Below, one piece after another: positions 53,101-64,000 of a stretch of 64,000 nt of DNA. Both the position numbers and the translations under genes were made by a program. Origin of the DNA: Tetrahymena elliotti 4EA (lineage: Eukaryota > Ciliophora > Oligohymenophorea > Hymenostomatida > Tetrahymenidae); NCBI GenBank assembly GCA_000231825.2, contig JH720360.1, positions 276,556-340,555 on the forward strand, given 5' to 3'. Under the pieces are notes generated by a model that saw only the letters and a list, made by a program, of their open reading frames with translations, was not told the origin of the DNA and searched no databases. Each line of letters starts with the position of its first letter. Within the stretch, counting starts at the first letter, position 1.

Positions 53101-56100
53101 TTTAACTGGTTACTATTCAAGTTAGTTTTAGTATTTGTTTCTATTCCTGTTTCAATAAATCCTTATTCTAAAAAGCCAAACTAACTTTTCAAATAATATT
53201 CATATTCATTTTATTACTGATTTTAGTTATTCATTGCATTTTATTATTAAGTATTGTTATTGCTTTATATTTGCTATTATTAATCGAAGTTCCATCCTTA
53301 AGTTTCCTATAAATCTTTGTGTTAATTTAATTCTTGGCCTTATATATCATTCAAATTGTTAGGATTCTTTTCAATTTCTGGACTAAACAAATCTGAATGC
53401 TATTATTCTTATATTTAATCCATTTAGTTTTGCTAATTTTTTTGCTTTTAATCTAAGCTTTCATTTATCATAGATAATTCAGCCTAATACACAGAATTTT
53501 TGATGAATGGAATTGATGTATTGCTGTTTTAATGACTATGCAATCCCTTTTATATGTTGTGCTAGATTGAAGGAAATAACTCAAGTATCTACTTATTTGT
53601 GCTCTTAAATACTTCATTTCCATCAGGATTTATTACAGACTCTTAGAAAATTTGTGAATTAAGCTCATATTACAGATCTGGGTTTTTTATAATTCCCAAA
53701 TCATCTTCATTTCTATTGTGTTGGTCTATTTCTTAACCCCTTGAATTTTCTAAAATTTAATGAATTCCTTCTTCTTCATCAACTAAATTCTGATTTTTTT
53801 CCTAATCTTCTAATTAAGCAAAATATTAATCATGCTATCCCTAAAATTCTTACAAGTTATTTTGTTAATCGTTAGGAGCATAATTTTAGAATAATCTTTA
53901 GTCATTAATAAAGCTGCTGAGCTACTCATTTTAGTTTGATTGTTCTAATTATTATTATTCTTAATTATCTTGTTAGTTCATTTACTGATCTTCCATTTGC
54001 TCAGGTTGATTTTTTAATTATTCTTTAAGCTTTTACTCATATTCTTCATCTTATTCCTCCCCAAAACTTACTTCATCATCTTAATTTATATTTTTTGCTT
54101 TTGGGTTGTATAAATTTTAATTTGAGAAATCCTTTCCTTCCTCAGAGTATAAATCAATATCAGGCTCCTTTTTTTCTTAGACTGTTTCTAAAACAGTTTG
54201 CTTTATTTCATCAGAAAAAAGGATCTACTATCCCACTAAATTTTCATCTTAATCTTCATATTAGCTATCTGAGTCATAAGAATCATAAAATTATCTCTTT
54301 TTTCTTAATTCAAACTCTTAAGTAATTTAATTTTGCTAATTTTATGTTTGACTTTCCAACTAGCTTTATTGATCTTAAAAGTACATTATCTCTTCTTTAC
54401 TATAAAGGTCAAGCCTCTTTTAGCCTTACTAATATTATGAATTATCAAAAGTGTATAGAGCCTACTGTTTCTAATTTAAAAAGAAGGTGTTCAAGTTATT
54501 AGATTAATCTCCTAGCTTTTAGCTTTAATTAGCCTCTTCATATTATTCTTATTCATTTAATTCATTCTAATTATCATAATTATTTTATTAATTTTAGTAT
54601 TAAACTTCATTCTCTTGTTAATAATTATCTTATCCTTTTACTTGAATGAAATCTTCTTAATTCAATATCATTTCTTTATCATGTTCATATATCTTTGAAT
54701 CTTTTTATTCATCTGAGATCTCATCATGTTGCTCTTAATCAATATATTCACTTTAATTTGGCTTGACTTGTTTGACATAATTTGCCTGCTAAAAACTTGA
54801 AAACTAATCTTGAGAGTCTTCACTACATAAATTACTATTTTGCATCTATGAATTCATCAGTTTGTATTCTTATACTCTATAATCACTCTAATATTAATCA
54901 AAATTATTAGTAAAATTATTTTACAATTATTAAAGTTGAGAATTATTTGTTGCATTTTAATTTTATTATTAATTTATTTCTTCCTTTTCATTTTAATTTG
55001 GTTATTACTTTTATTATAAAAATTACTCTTGTTCTTGTTTTTAATTATTTAAATATTATGGGTTTTGATTATTATTTACATTTTAATCTTATATATTCTA
55101 CTCTTAATTTTATTATTATTAATCTATCATTTCATCTATATTATTCTATTTTTATTTTTAATTTTCTTCTTCTTCTTCTTGATTTTATGCTAAAATATTT
55201 AAAATTAAATAAGATGAATTTATCTTATAAAATAAGTTTTATTTACCTTAATTATTTTGGGTATTTTCCTGAGCACTAGATCTTTAGTTAAAGTTACTTT
55301 CCCCTATGGAGACTATTTAATCTGAATTCAATTTATTATTATCTTTTGATTCTTCATTAAAACTTTGTTGTTGTTTTTATGAGTAATTTGGACTTTCTTC
55401 AAACTTTACAAATTACTTTTAGATTTCATTTTTATTTACAAAATCGTTTTAATGGAAATTTTGTTATTGCAATTCTTCATCTTCAGCAATATAATTTTAA
55501 AAGGGTTTTTCTTAGCCACTTTAAATACCACCACCAGTACTAATATGAAAATTAGAATAAGATTGGATATTTTCTGAAGTTTTTAATGGAAGATTTTAGA
55601 TTTCCTTTTAAGATAATTAATTATCATGAAAATCAAAAACATGAGCTTAATTTTTTTGTTCTGATTATTCATTAAGTTAAAAATTAAAATCTTAGGTTTC
55701 AGATGCATTTTAATTAAAAGTTTTTACAAAATTTTGTTTGGCTTGATTTTATTAAATGAAATTTTTACTTGATTGTTCACTTTTTAATTATGCTGAAGCA
55801 TCTTAAAACCCTTAAAATACTTAATTGTTAAAATTGTGACTATTTATTGATTAATTATCACTATTAAAATCTTATCCAAATTGCTAAAAAGATGATGATT
55901 TTTAGTCAACAAATATTTATTTATTTTCATTTTGATATTGTGGTTGTTAAAAATCTGAATTATGGAAATTGTTCTTATTTTAAGCTTTATTAGGAGTGTT
56001 TAATTATTCATCATTTACTTTATGAACATCTATAAATTAACTATCTGGATCATTTTCTTCTTCTTAATTTCCAAAAAAATCTTAGAAATTGTTTTTTTAT

Positions 56101-59100
56101 TGATTGATCACATAGAATTAATTGCTTAATTCATTATCTTCTTTCAAAGGCTACTCTTACAAAGTATCCAACTAACTTTAATCTTCATTATAATAGTCTT
56201 CTATAATTTTGTGCTAAACGTATTAAACTTTACTTCTCGAAGAGGACACTGATTAAGCTAACTCAGCTAAATTAGTTAACTCTCTTCTCTCACTATTTTT
56301 AAAATCTTCTTCGTGATTTGCATCAGAATTCTTTGTGAATTGAGATAAATTGGATAGATAGTTAACATCTTTTTCATTATCTGATAAAGATTGATCCATA
56401 TTTTAAAATTAGTTAAATTATTAATTAATATCTTATTTGGTGATTTTAGCATTTTGGTTGAAAATTTATGAAAGAGTTTGAGGAAAAATCTAGCTGTTGC
56501 TTGTATTATTGGGATTTATTTGAGATTATTACTAATTCTAATGATCTTAAAATTGTGTTAAATTAGATACTCCAGATTATTCAATACTCTAAAAATCACT
56601 AAAATTCAATTATTAACTTGCTTTTTTATCATCTGAATACTGAATACCTACACTAATTGTTCTTGAGACCTCACTTTAGACATCATTGTGAGTATTGCTT
56701 ATTTTGTTTTATAAGTTTTTAATGGTATTTGCATGTATAACATTGATGATACTGCTTTTACTTTAACTACTTTCACTATCATGAACTGAACCAAATTCAT
56801 CAAAGTCAAAATTATTTTAGTTAGAATTTTAAATTTTGCTTGATATTTACTTTTATTTTATAATAGAATCATTATCTAAAAAGTTATTTCTCTATTGAAT
56901 TTCAGATTCTTTACCTTAGACTTATTACTTAATATATCCAGACATAACTTAGCTATCATTTTAGCTTTAAGATAAATTAAAATTTCCAAAATCTTCAAAA
57001 TTTAAGCTTTTATCTTTTTAATTTTAAGATAATTAAGATGATGTCATCTTTACTTAATTAGCTTATGGTTTGCTTTTATTAGAAATAGCATTGCTGGAGA
57101 AACTCTATTTAACGAAATTCTCATTTGTTTTCTGAATGCTTCTTTGACTTCTTTCTAAGAGGTCTTTTATTTTTTATGTTTAACTATCTTCTTTGTACAT
57201 GCTTTTTTATTAACTGTTGTTTTGAGATTATTATTTTAAATTTTAATTAATATTTTCATCTGATATGTTTTAACTCTTTTTCAAAGTATTAGCTCTTTCT
57301 ATGATCTCCTAAGTCTTTTGTCTTAGCTACTCACTTTTCTGAGAAAGACTATCAGTATTCTTTTTATTGCTAATAGAGCTTAGTTTTGATAATCCTTATT
57401 AGCTTTTTTATTAATCTTATGCTTTTCCTAAAATAAAATTTGTATTAGCTTCTTTTACATTTTAGGAAATGTTTGAATGAAAATTTAACTCTTCATTTCT
57501 TGGGATTACAACAGAACTTTTAGAGGAATTCTCACTCATTTGACTTTAATTCATTCCAAAATCTTCAAAATTATAATTGTTATTACTCATACAAGATTAA
57601 TCAAAATAAACATTTTGAGATAAACTAATATTTTACTCTTGTTTAGTAGCGGAATTTTATTTTTGATCATATTGATTTTATTAATTAAGGCTCTAAATGC
57701 CTTGAGGATATTAAACTTCTCTCAAAGGTAAATCTTAATATTTTTTGGATCTCTTGAGAAGCTCATTAGTTTTTTATATGAGATCTTAGCTCTTATTAAT
57801 TACGTTTTGACTATTTTGTAAATCAGATTTTTTTGATAATTATGACTTTAAGCTAGCTTAACTAAGATTCAAATTACTTTTATTTAAAGACTAATTTTAT
57901 TTACTCTTTACAGCTGCTATAGCTTATGGGATAAAACTATCTTCTAGAGAATGCTTGCTTCCCTCTTCTGATTTATAACTTTCCATTTCATCCCACATGT
58001 CTAAATTGACTTTTTCAGTCAAATCTACATTTTCTTTTTTCTCTTAAACTTCATTTTATTCTAATTTACCTGAACTATTTTGCTTAACACTATCTTATTT
58101 ATTTGATACTTTTCTATCTGCCATATTAGGCAAACCTTCTTCAGAGAGTATATTTTTTGATTAGTTTTAATCAAACTTTAGAAAAAATTCAAAATTTTAT
58201 AAGCTCTACTAAGTTTAGCTATCCTAAAAATGTGAACCACTTCTTGAATTTTCAGATTCACATTTTTACACACTCCCTAACATATTAGTTAAACGCAAAT
58301 CTAATTATGCCTATTTGTACCCTTACAACAAATAATTTTCTGAAATATTCTTAGGGTTCAACAAGTTTTAATCAATTTCTTCATCTTTTATATTAGCATT
58401 TTACTAGACTACATTTTTCCTAAGTTAAGATTCATTCATCCCAAATTTAAGAACAAAATCCCCTTTACCAAAAGATGAAGAATGGTTATCTTCTAGATGA
58501 TTAGAAACAGTACCTACAGTTAATTAATTATCACTCTTTATCAAATTAATTTTAAACTCATCTTGCTTTTGATTTTGATTTAGATCCTTAAATTTATTTG
58601 AAAGTTAACCACTATTGTCTTAGCTTTGCTTTTAATTAGACAAACTTTATTCTAAATTTTATTTGCTTTATTTAGGAGTTTCTTAGACATTTTAGCTGTC
58701 TTTGAAAGGACTTAAATTCAATACATTTTAAACGCCTACTAAACCCATAATCCCACTATCTTTTAAATCAGAACTCTTTTTCTGCAAACCTAAATCAGTT
58801 AAAGAAAAATCTTATTTTTTACTATTACTGCTTTAAGAATGAGATGCTACACTGTTTTAAATAAAATCACTTAAATTAAACTCCTACTTTTCTTCTGACT
58901 ATTTATTCGAAGCCATTTATTTACTTTTAACACTTTACTTTTATGAAATTTAAGAATGAACAGATTCATTATTTTTAAACCAATCCATATCAAAGTCATT
59001 ATTCGTTTAACTCTATTTATTTTGTTCCTATCTTTCTTATTGACCAAATGCATTTATATCACCAAACTAAAACTACTCCCAATTAAAGTTTTAATCATTA

Positions 59101-60337
59101 TTATTCTTTTAAGTACTATTCTCATTAAGCTAAACATTGGCATCAAAATCTAATAAATCTTTATTTGTATTTAATTCGTCTTTATTTTATTCATTTTTTT
59201 ATTCCTTTTCTTCAACGTTAATATCTTCGAATTCTATTAAATTGATAAAAATAGTATTTAAATTTCACAAAAACATAATTTAATTTGATGTATCTTTTCA
59301 ATCCTTTTGATATAACATTTTCTTGATTTCTTTATCTATATTAGAATTATTTAAAATTAAAAGTAAGAAATACATTAATCATCAAAGGTGAAAGGTTTAT
59401 TTTGATCAAAAAAGTTATTTTAAAATGCATCTTCTTATTCTTCTTTTTAAGCTATAATTCCTTTTGATCGCAATCTTTCTTAAATCTAAGTAAATAACTA
59501 AGAATCGCTTTTTTAAAAAATTAAAATATATCACAAAAATCGTTTTTTCTGTTAAGCTAATTGAAATTGAATATAAATTTGATGTTAATAATTCTAAATT
59601 CAAAATTGATTTATTTTTTGTTTTTATTTTAATTACTTCTATTCAATAGAAAATAACTCACTATCTGCTTGAGACTTTACTATTTGTAGTAGATCTTTCA
59701 CTAGAGTGGATTCTAATAAGAAACATTATTTAATAAAACAATTCATTTAAAAGTGTTTATATTTTACCTCTGTTATTGCTAATAATAATGTTTTCAACTT
59801 GCTGAACAAATAGACTGTTAAATTATTCTATTTATAAAGATATAAATCGGCTCAATTTTTCTAATTTTTAACTAATTTACATTTCAATTATTAGTCTTCT
59901 CCTTCATAAATATTTTTGGAAAGCTAATTTTATTATAATGTGAAATAGTTATTAATCATCATATTGCTTATTTCAAAATTATATATCAACTAATTTTTTA
60001 CATTTGACAAAATTTATTTTTAAGAATCCTCAATCGAGTTTGATATCAACCTATCTATTATTTAGCTTGCTATCAATGATTTGAATTCCTTCCTGTTATT
60101 ATTTAATATAAAAATCATTCTATGACTGAATAAAATTCTAAATATTAGTGTCCTTTTTTGAATTAACTTTGCTTGATTCAAATTTTAAATGATCAAATTA
60201 TTTTATTACTTTTTTTTGAATATTGATCTTAAAGTTTAATTGCTATTTTAGTCTATTTCTTGCTAATTTTCAGCACATTCTTAAATGAGGCCCTCTAAAA
60301 TTTTGCATGCTTCGTCTTTTTCATTATTTAAACTCAT
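44116..60337 (-). CDS. Giant Gln/Asn-rich protein with terminal coiled coils and FDMNKP repeats
   Basis: I do not recognise this gene. Sampled exons from about 59882 down to the TGA at 44116-44118 are open with TAA/TAG = Gln and join in phase where checked: introns 46576-46634 and 51462-51553, one near 46895-46960 (donor only), one near 55190, and one whose donor is near 59370. Coding length would be around 5,000 codons. The N-terminal part is helical (LEKLSRFISLQIEQFNSLF). It is followed by acidic-aromatic stretches (FFDQNKPFTFDD, KDLLDFDANVQ, NFNWEQFQFGDINAFG, NFEDFG twice). The middle is extremely Gln/Asn/Asp/Ser-rich, with a repeat block at 51751-52270. A coiled coil lies near 46580-45780, then a Ser/Gln/Pro-rich tail ends NYYAEND. 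The first ATG could be at 59882, or at 60337 (MSLNNEKDEACKILEGLIQE) if 5' exons at 60030-60337 are spliced on. The LLDFD and WEQF motifs recall clathrin and adaptor-ear ligands; that is inference only. A hidden gene boundary inside is possible. Confidence 0.5.
51751..52270 (-). repeat. Tandem protein repeat, consensus EESFDM(N/T)KPxxL
   Basis: Inside the giant gene, seven or eight degenerate units of about 17-25 residues follow one another. Their cores are SFDTQKP, LFDMNIP, SFDMNKP, IFDMTKP, SFDMTKP, SFDMNKP, SFDMNKP and LFNMEMP (N to C order, from 52270 down to 51751). The core is preceded by acidic residues (VEE, LEE, KDE) and followed by a Leu then a Lys/Gln/Asn-rich linker. DNA identity between units is modest, so the repeat is conserved at protein level. 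A related FDQNKP occurs near the protein's N-terminus (about 59400). Confidence 0.85.
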
Positions 60338-61565
60338 TTCCTTAGCAATAATACTCTAAAAAATAAATTTTTCGCTTTTAAAATAGTATTATTGACAGAT
60401 CCAATAATTGATAAATCAATCTAATTACTTTCTTTCTTTATTAATTTTATGTATTTTATTCACAAATTCAAAAATAATTAAAATCAGATCATTTTGTGAA
60501 TCCTTACTAAAAGTTTTATAATCAAATCAAACAATAAATACTAAGATTTATTAAATACGAATTGATAAGACATTTTGAGTTAATTTATAAAAATTCATTT
60601 AATATTCAGTTTAATGTAATATAAAAAAAATTTATTTTTTTTGCAGCTATTATATTTCTTCTTCCAAAAAAGCAAAAAACAACAAAAAAGTTTCTTCATA
60701 GCAAATACAAAAAAGTAAATTAAACCTGGTTTTTTATTGGAACTTCTAATTTTGATTATGAAGAAATCAAAAATGAGACTAGAAATTAAACATAGCAAGA
60801 TTTAATGTTTTTGAAAAATAAATTAATTTAGAATTAATCACATATAATGCCAAGAAATATTAGCCTAATTGAGTATTTCTTTTGAAATTATTTATTGAAA
60901 TTCCAGTTTTTATTGATGATTTTATTTATTCTGCACAAAAAACAAAATTTTAAAGCTAAAATTCAAATTAAGTAAAATAAAAATAATTTATTTCTTTTTT
61001 TACCTCATAATAAATATTGATTGATTAATATGATTGCATTTAAAATATTTTGATTAAATTTTAAATAGTTGTTGTCTTTGTTTTGGGTTAAGAATAATCT
61101 CAAATAACCATTTATATTTTGATTTAAAAAATCATAAGTATTTTAGGTATTGTTTAGAATAGCAAAAAACAAAATGAAAGAATTACTTTTTTTAATTTAT
61201 TTTTTTTAAATTTTAAAGCTCCAAACTGTTAATTTTAAAATAATGTATCATTATATTTTTATCATACAATATCTTTTTAATTGTATAGATACATATAAAA
61301 TATTTTGAATGTAAAATGTTTAAATGAATTAATTTTATTTTTTTATTATAAAAATATATACTAGGAATAGTTTTGAATCGAACCTATTATAAAAGAAGTC
61401 AAAGAATAATACAATATCATATAATATAAATTGAATTATAATCCAAAAGAATTGATTAAGGATAGTTGTGAGTTAGTGAGCGAGTGAGTATATGTTAAAT
61501 TAGTTAGTTATTTTCGCTCTTTATTTAATCAAATTATAACTTTTCAATCAGAATTTATAGAAATT
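60338..61565. other. AT-rich spacer
   Basis: About 1.2 kb between the start side of the giant gene and the 3' end of the MYCBP-like gene. No convincing coding frame was found. A short GAGT/GAGC-type run lies near 61465-61490. Confidence 0.55.
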
Positions 61566-62067
61566 TCAAACTCTTAGCCATCTATATGTCATAGATATAA
61601 GCTAAATAGAATGTTCATTAGGCATTCTTTTTAGTATCAATCTTTTTTTGTTAAAAAATGAAACAATTTTATACTTTTTTTGAACCCAAAAAAATTTTAC
61701 TTCAAATTATAATTGATCTATTAATTTTTTCAATCTAAAATTTTCTTCTTTTAATTTGTTATAATCGGCTTGTAATTTTTCTGCATCTACATCAACATTA
61801 ACTCCCATAGATTTCTTAAATGTCCTATTTAAAATTTTATTTTAGTAGAATATTGTGTTGGATTTCTATTTTACATTAAAGCTAAATCCTAGTTTTCCTA
61901 TTATGAATCATATACTTGGGCCAATGCTCTCACTAATTAATCTATTGCACCTGATCTTTCAACATATTTTCTAAATTTTTCTTTTTCTGCATCAGTGACC
62001 TTATTTATAATATAATAACTTAGTAACTATCTATGATTGAATTTTGATCTTTTACTTAAAATTCCAT
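61566..62067 (-). CDS. MYCBP/AMY-1-like protein (c-Myc-binding protein family)
   Basis: MYCBP proteins are about 100-residue helical adaptors. In animals they bind Myc and A-kinase anchoring proteins and occur in ciliated cells. Three exons fit in phase: 62067-62056 (MEFQ), intron 62000-62055; 61999-61875, intron 61825-61874; and 61824-61566. The core VTDAEKEKFRKYVERSGAID then QLVRALAQVYD matches the family's N-terminal signature (KREQFRRYLEKSGVLDTLTKVLVALYE in human). It is followed by the C-terminal coiled coil (VDAEKLQADYNKLKEENFRL then KKLIDQLQ). The frame runs another 35 or so residues to TGA at 61566-61568 (...MTYRWLRV). That tail is unlike the family, so a further intron or an earlier end cannot be excluded. 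In a ciliate a ciliary role is plausible but inferred. Confidence 0.8.
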
Positions 62068-63802
62068 TTGTAAAGTTAACTAATAATCTATTTATTTTCA
62101 GTACTATCTCTCACTTGTAATTCTTGATTATAAAATTAATTCGTTTTTTTTATTATTTAATTATTAAAATAAATAGAAAATTTAATACATAACCAATCAA
62201 AAAATAATAATCAAATGCCTCCTATTACTTTTTCTAAAATATAAAATTATAAATATTTTTTTCTACTTTATTATCTCAAGCAAGAAAAAGACTAAGCATC
62301 CTCATTTACTTATTTATCAACAATTATGAGTAATTTATTATTTGTATTAAATTAGAAACAATTATCATTTTTAAATTATTTTTTATTAATAATTAGAACT
62401 CCCAAGCTTTTCATATTCTGATTTTATTTACATAAATAAAATAATATTATTTCACTACTAAATCTAGTACTCTTAAAACTCAAAACATCAAGTATTTACT
62501 TATTTTAGTAAAATAATTTTGATATTTTAAATTGACAGCATCATTATTATGTTTTCTATTCTTACTCTTTTCTTTAAGGCTCATGGATTTTCAACTGAAT
62601 AAACCATATTTGATAAATTCTAATATTTTGATTTGAATTAATTTATTAAGAGTGACTTAAAGATTATTACAAACAAAATTATTTTCTTCAATCAAATTTT
62701 TTCATCAACAAAAGAAGATTTTGAAGAGAATTTAATTTTTATAAGCTTGCTTTTATTATTAAATTATTTTATCAAAAGATGAATAAAAGCCTATCTAAAA
62801 GAAAAGTTTATCAGAATTATTTAGATGATACACATATTTTATAAAATCTTTCTCTTAGTAACCAAATAAATTATCTAATTAAAAAGAAATATCAACTTAT
62901 TAAATTATTGTTCACCCAAAAAGAAAAAGAAGAATAGTTTGATAGCAAATATTCAAATTTTTAAGAAAGGTTTCTATTTTTATTATGATTTCAAAAATAT
63001 TTCAAATTTTAAATATATAAAAACACTTTTAATTGGAATTATTTTATCAAAATGAAAAAGCTATGAGATATTAAATTCATAAAAATTGTTCAATATCTAA
63101 AATATATTTTGCTTTCATTTTTTAGACCATTATTTGCTTCTTTGTAAAAGTTTTTAGTTTTTAAGGACTTTTCAAGAATGATTATCAACCAAAAGTTAGT
63201 AATTTTAAAAAAGATTTCTTTCTTTAATAACCAAATGCTAATAAGTAGATACTACTTCAAATTTCTAAGAGATGAAAGAAAAAAAATTTAAATATCGCAT
63301 TTTGAAATTGCGAAAGCCTAACTTTGTTTATTTTGTTAAGAATTTCTGGATTTGAATATTTACTTTTCAAAAAATGGTTGAAATTTCTGATATTAATTCC
63401 ATGATGTTAGAATATTAGATTACATTAAGGTAGCAAAATTCAAATTTTAAAAATATTATCTCATTTTTAAAAATATTGATGGATAGTATTCACTAAAATT
63501 TGTTTTTAAAAATGTTTTAAAAAAAATAAATTTGAATTTTACAATCTTTACTGAAACAAAAATCTTTAGTTTTAGCCTTACAATTTAATTTTCCTTTTTA
63601 CATTTTAAAATAAATAAATGTCTTTGGAAATCTAATTTTGAGAAAAAAGATTGCTATTATTTTATTAGTTAGGTTGAATATTATAAAAATCAGTTCTTCA
63701 AGAATTTGTTAAATTTTATTTGATTACATCAACTAAAAAAACAAATAGATCTAATAAATAGATTCACATCAAAAATTGTATATATAATTTGTTAATTCAT
63801 AT
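62068..63802. other. AT-rich spacer
   Basis: About 1.7 kb between the MYCBP-like gene and the partial gene at the right edge. No convincing gene, RNA or repeat was found on either strand. Confidence 0.55.
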
Positions 63803-64000
63803 TCAGTTGCCTCTAACTTTAGACTTGGTGAACCAAGCAGTGAAGGTTTACCAGGCCTTGATCATTCTTTCCTTGACGGATTAGAAAACTTCACTAACCT
63901 TTTAAGTGAAAGTCTTAGTAACAGGCTTTTCAGCTTCAGAGGGGGTATCTTCCTTCTTTTCATCAACGGGGGTTTCAGGGGTTTCATCCTTCTTGTCGTC
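63803..64000 (-). CDS. C-terminal end of an unidentified, probably highly expressed protein (5' part outside window)
   Basis: The last 65 codons and TGA are present; the start lies beyond base 64000. The visible part begins with an acidic Lys/Glu/Thr/Pro run with a recurring E/D-T-P motif (DETPETPVDEKK, EDTPSEAEKPV). It ends in a helix with aromatic and basic faces (VSEVFQSVKERMIKAWQ then TFTAWFTKSKVRGN). Codons are clearly richer in G and C than in the rest of the window (GAC, AAG, ACC, GTC, GCC dominate), the bias seen in strongly expressed Tetrahymena genes. TAA is still used for Gln (three times). No family is recognised from this fragment. Confidence 0.8.

Noticed and set aside
54947..55279. 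Plus-strand standard-code ORF of 110 codons, rich in Ile/Phe/Leu/Asn
   Set aside because: It is the complement of Asn/Gln/Lys-rich minus-strand exons of the giant gene and also crosses a clear intron near 55190; composition alone explains its openness.
1..64000. tRNA, rRNA, CRISPR, transposase genes or CCCCAA telomeric repeats
   Set aside because: No G+C-rich RNA-like island, spaced repeat array, transposase motif or telomere repeat was seen; small RNA genes could still be missed by eye.

Overview
The window looks like macronuclear chromosome sequence from a ciliate, most likely Tetrahymena or a close relative. It is very AT-rich. Every recognisable gene reads through many in-frame TAA and TAG codons as glutamine and ends at TGA. 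Genes are broken by short AT-rich GT...AG introns and separated by long AT-rich spacers. Standard-code ORFs are therefore short and mostly misleading. The gene models below were read by eye with TAA/TAG = Gln. Multi-exon models give outer limits, and splice sites are stated only where the reading frame confirmed them.

Left part (1-16650). A coiled-coil gene on the minus strand runs off the left edge. It is followed by a complete, multi-intron VPS13 (chorein) lipid-transfer protein gene (3060-12422, minus) and by a second, unidentified coiled-coil gene (14122-16650, minus).

Centre-left (18738-29950). Two divergently transcribed genes encode six-helix cation channels of TRP/polycystin-like architecture. 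They share an unusual pore-helix motif, so they look like an old head-to-head duplication around a 760-base spacer.

Centre (32450-43044). An intronless FAD-dependent aldonolactone oxidoreductase (ascorbate/erythroascorbate type) lies on the plus strand, then a small macro-domain protein with an acylation-type MGNCCC N-terminus (plus). After it comes a HEAT-repeat protein whose C-terminal domain resembles TORTIFOLIA1/SPIRAL2 microtubule-binding proteins (minus).

Right part (44116-64000). About 16 kb of the minus strand appears to be one gene for a giant Gln/Asn-rich protein with coiled coils at both ends and a tandem FDM(N/T)KP repeat block. Beyond it lie a three-exon MYCBP/AMY-1 homologue (61566-62067, minus) and the 3' end of a gene with much more G+C-rich codons, probably highly expressed, cut by the right edge.

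No tRNA, rRNA, CRISPR array, transposon or telomeric repeat was recognised. The genes do not form an operon. Shared themes (membrane traffic and lipid transfer, ion channels, microtubule or cilium proteins) are typical of a ciliate chromosome and are not evidence of one system.
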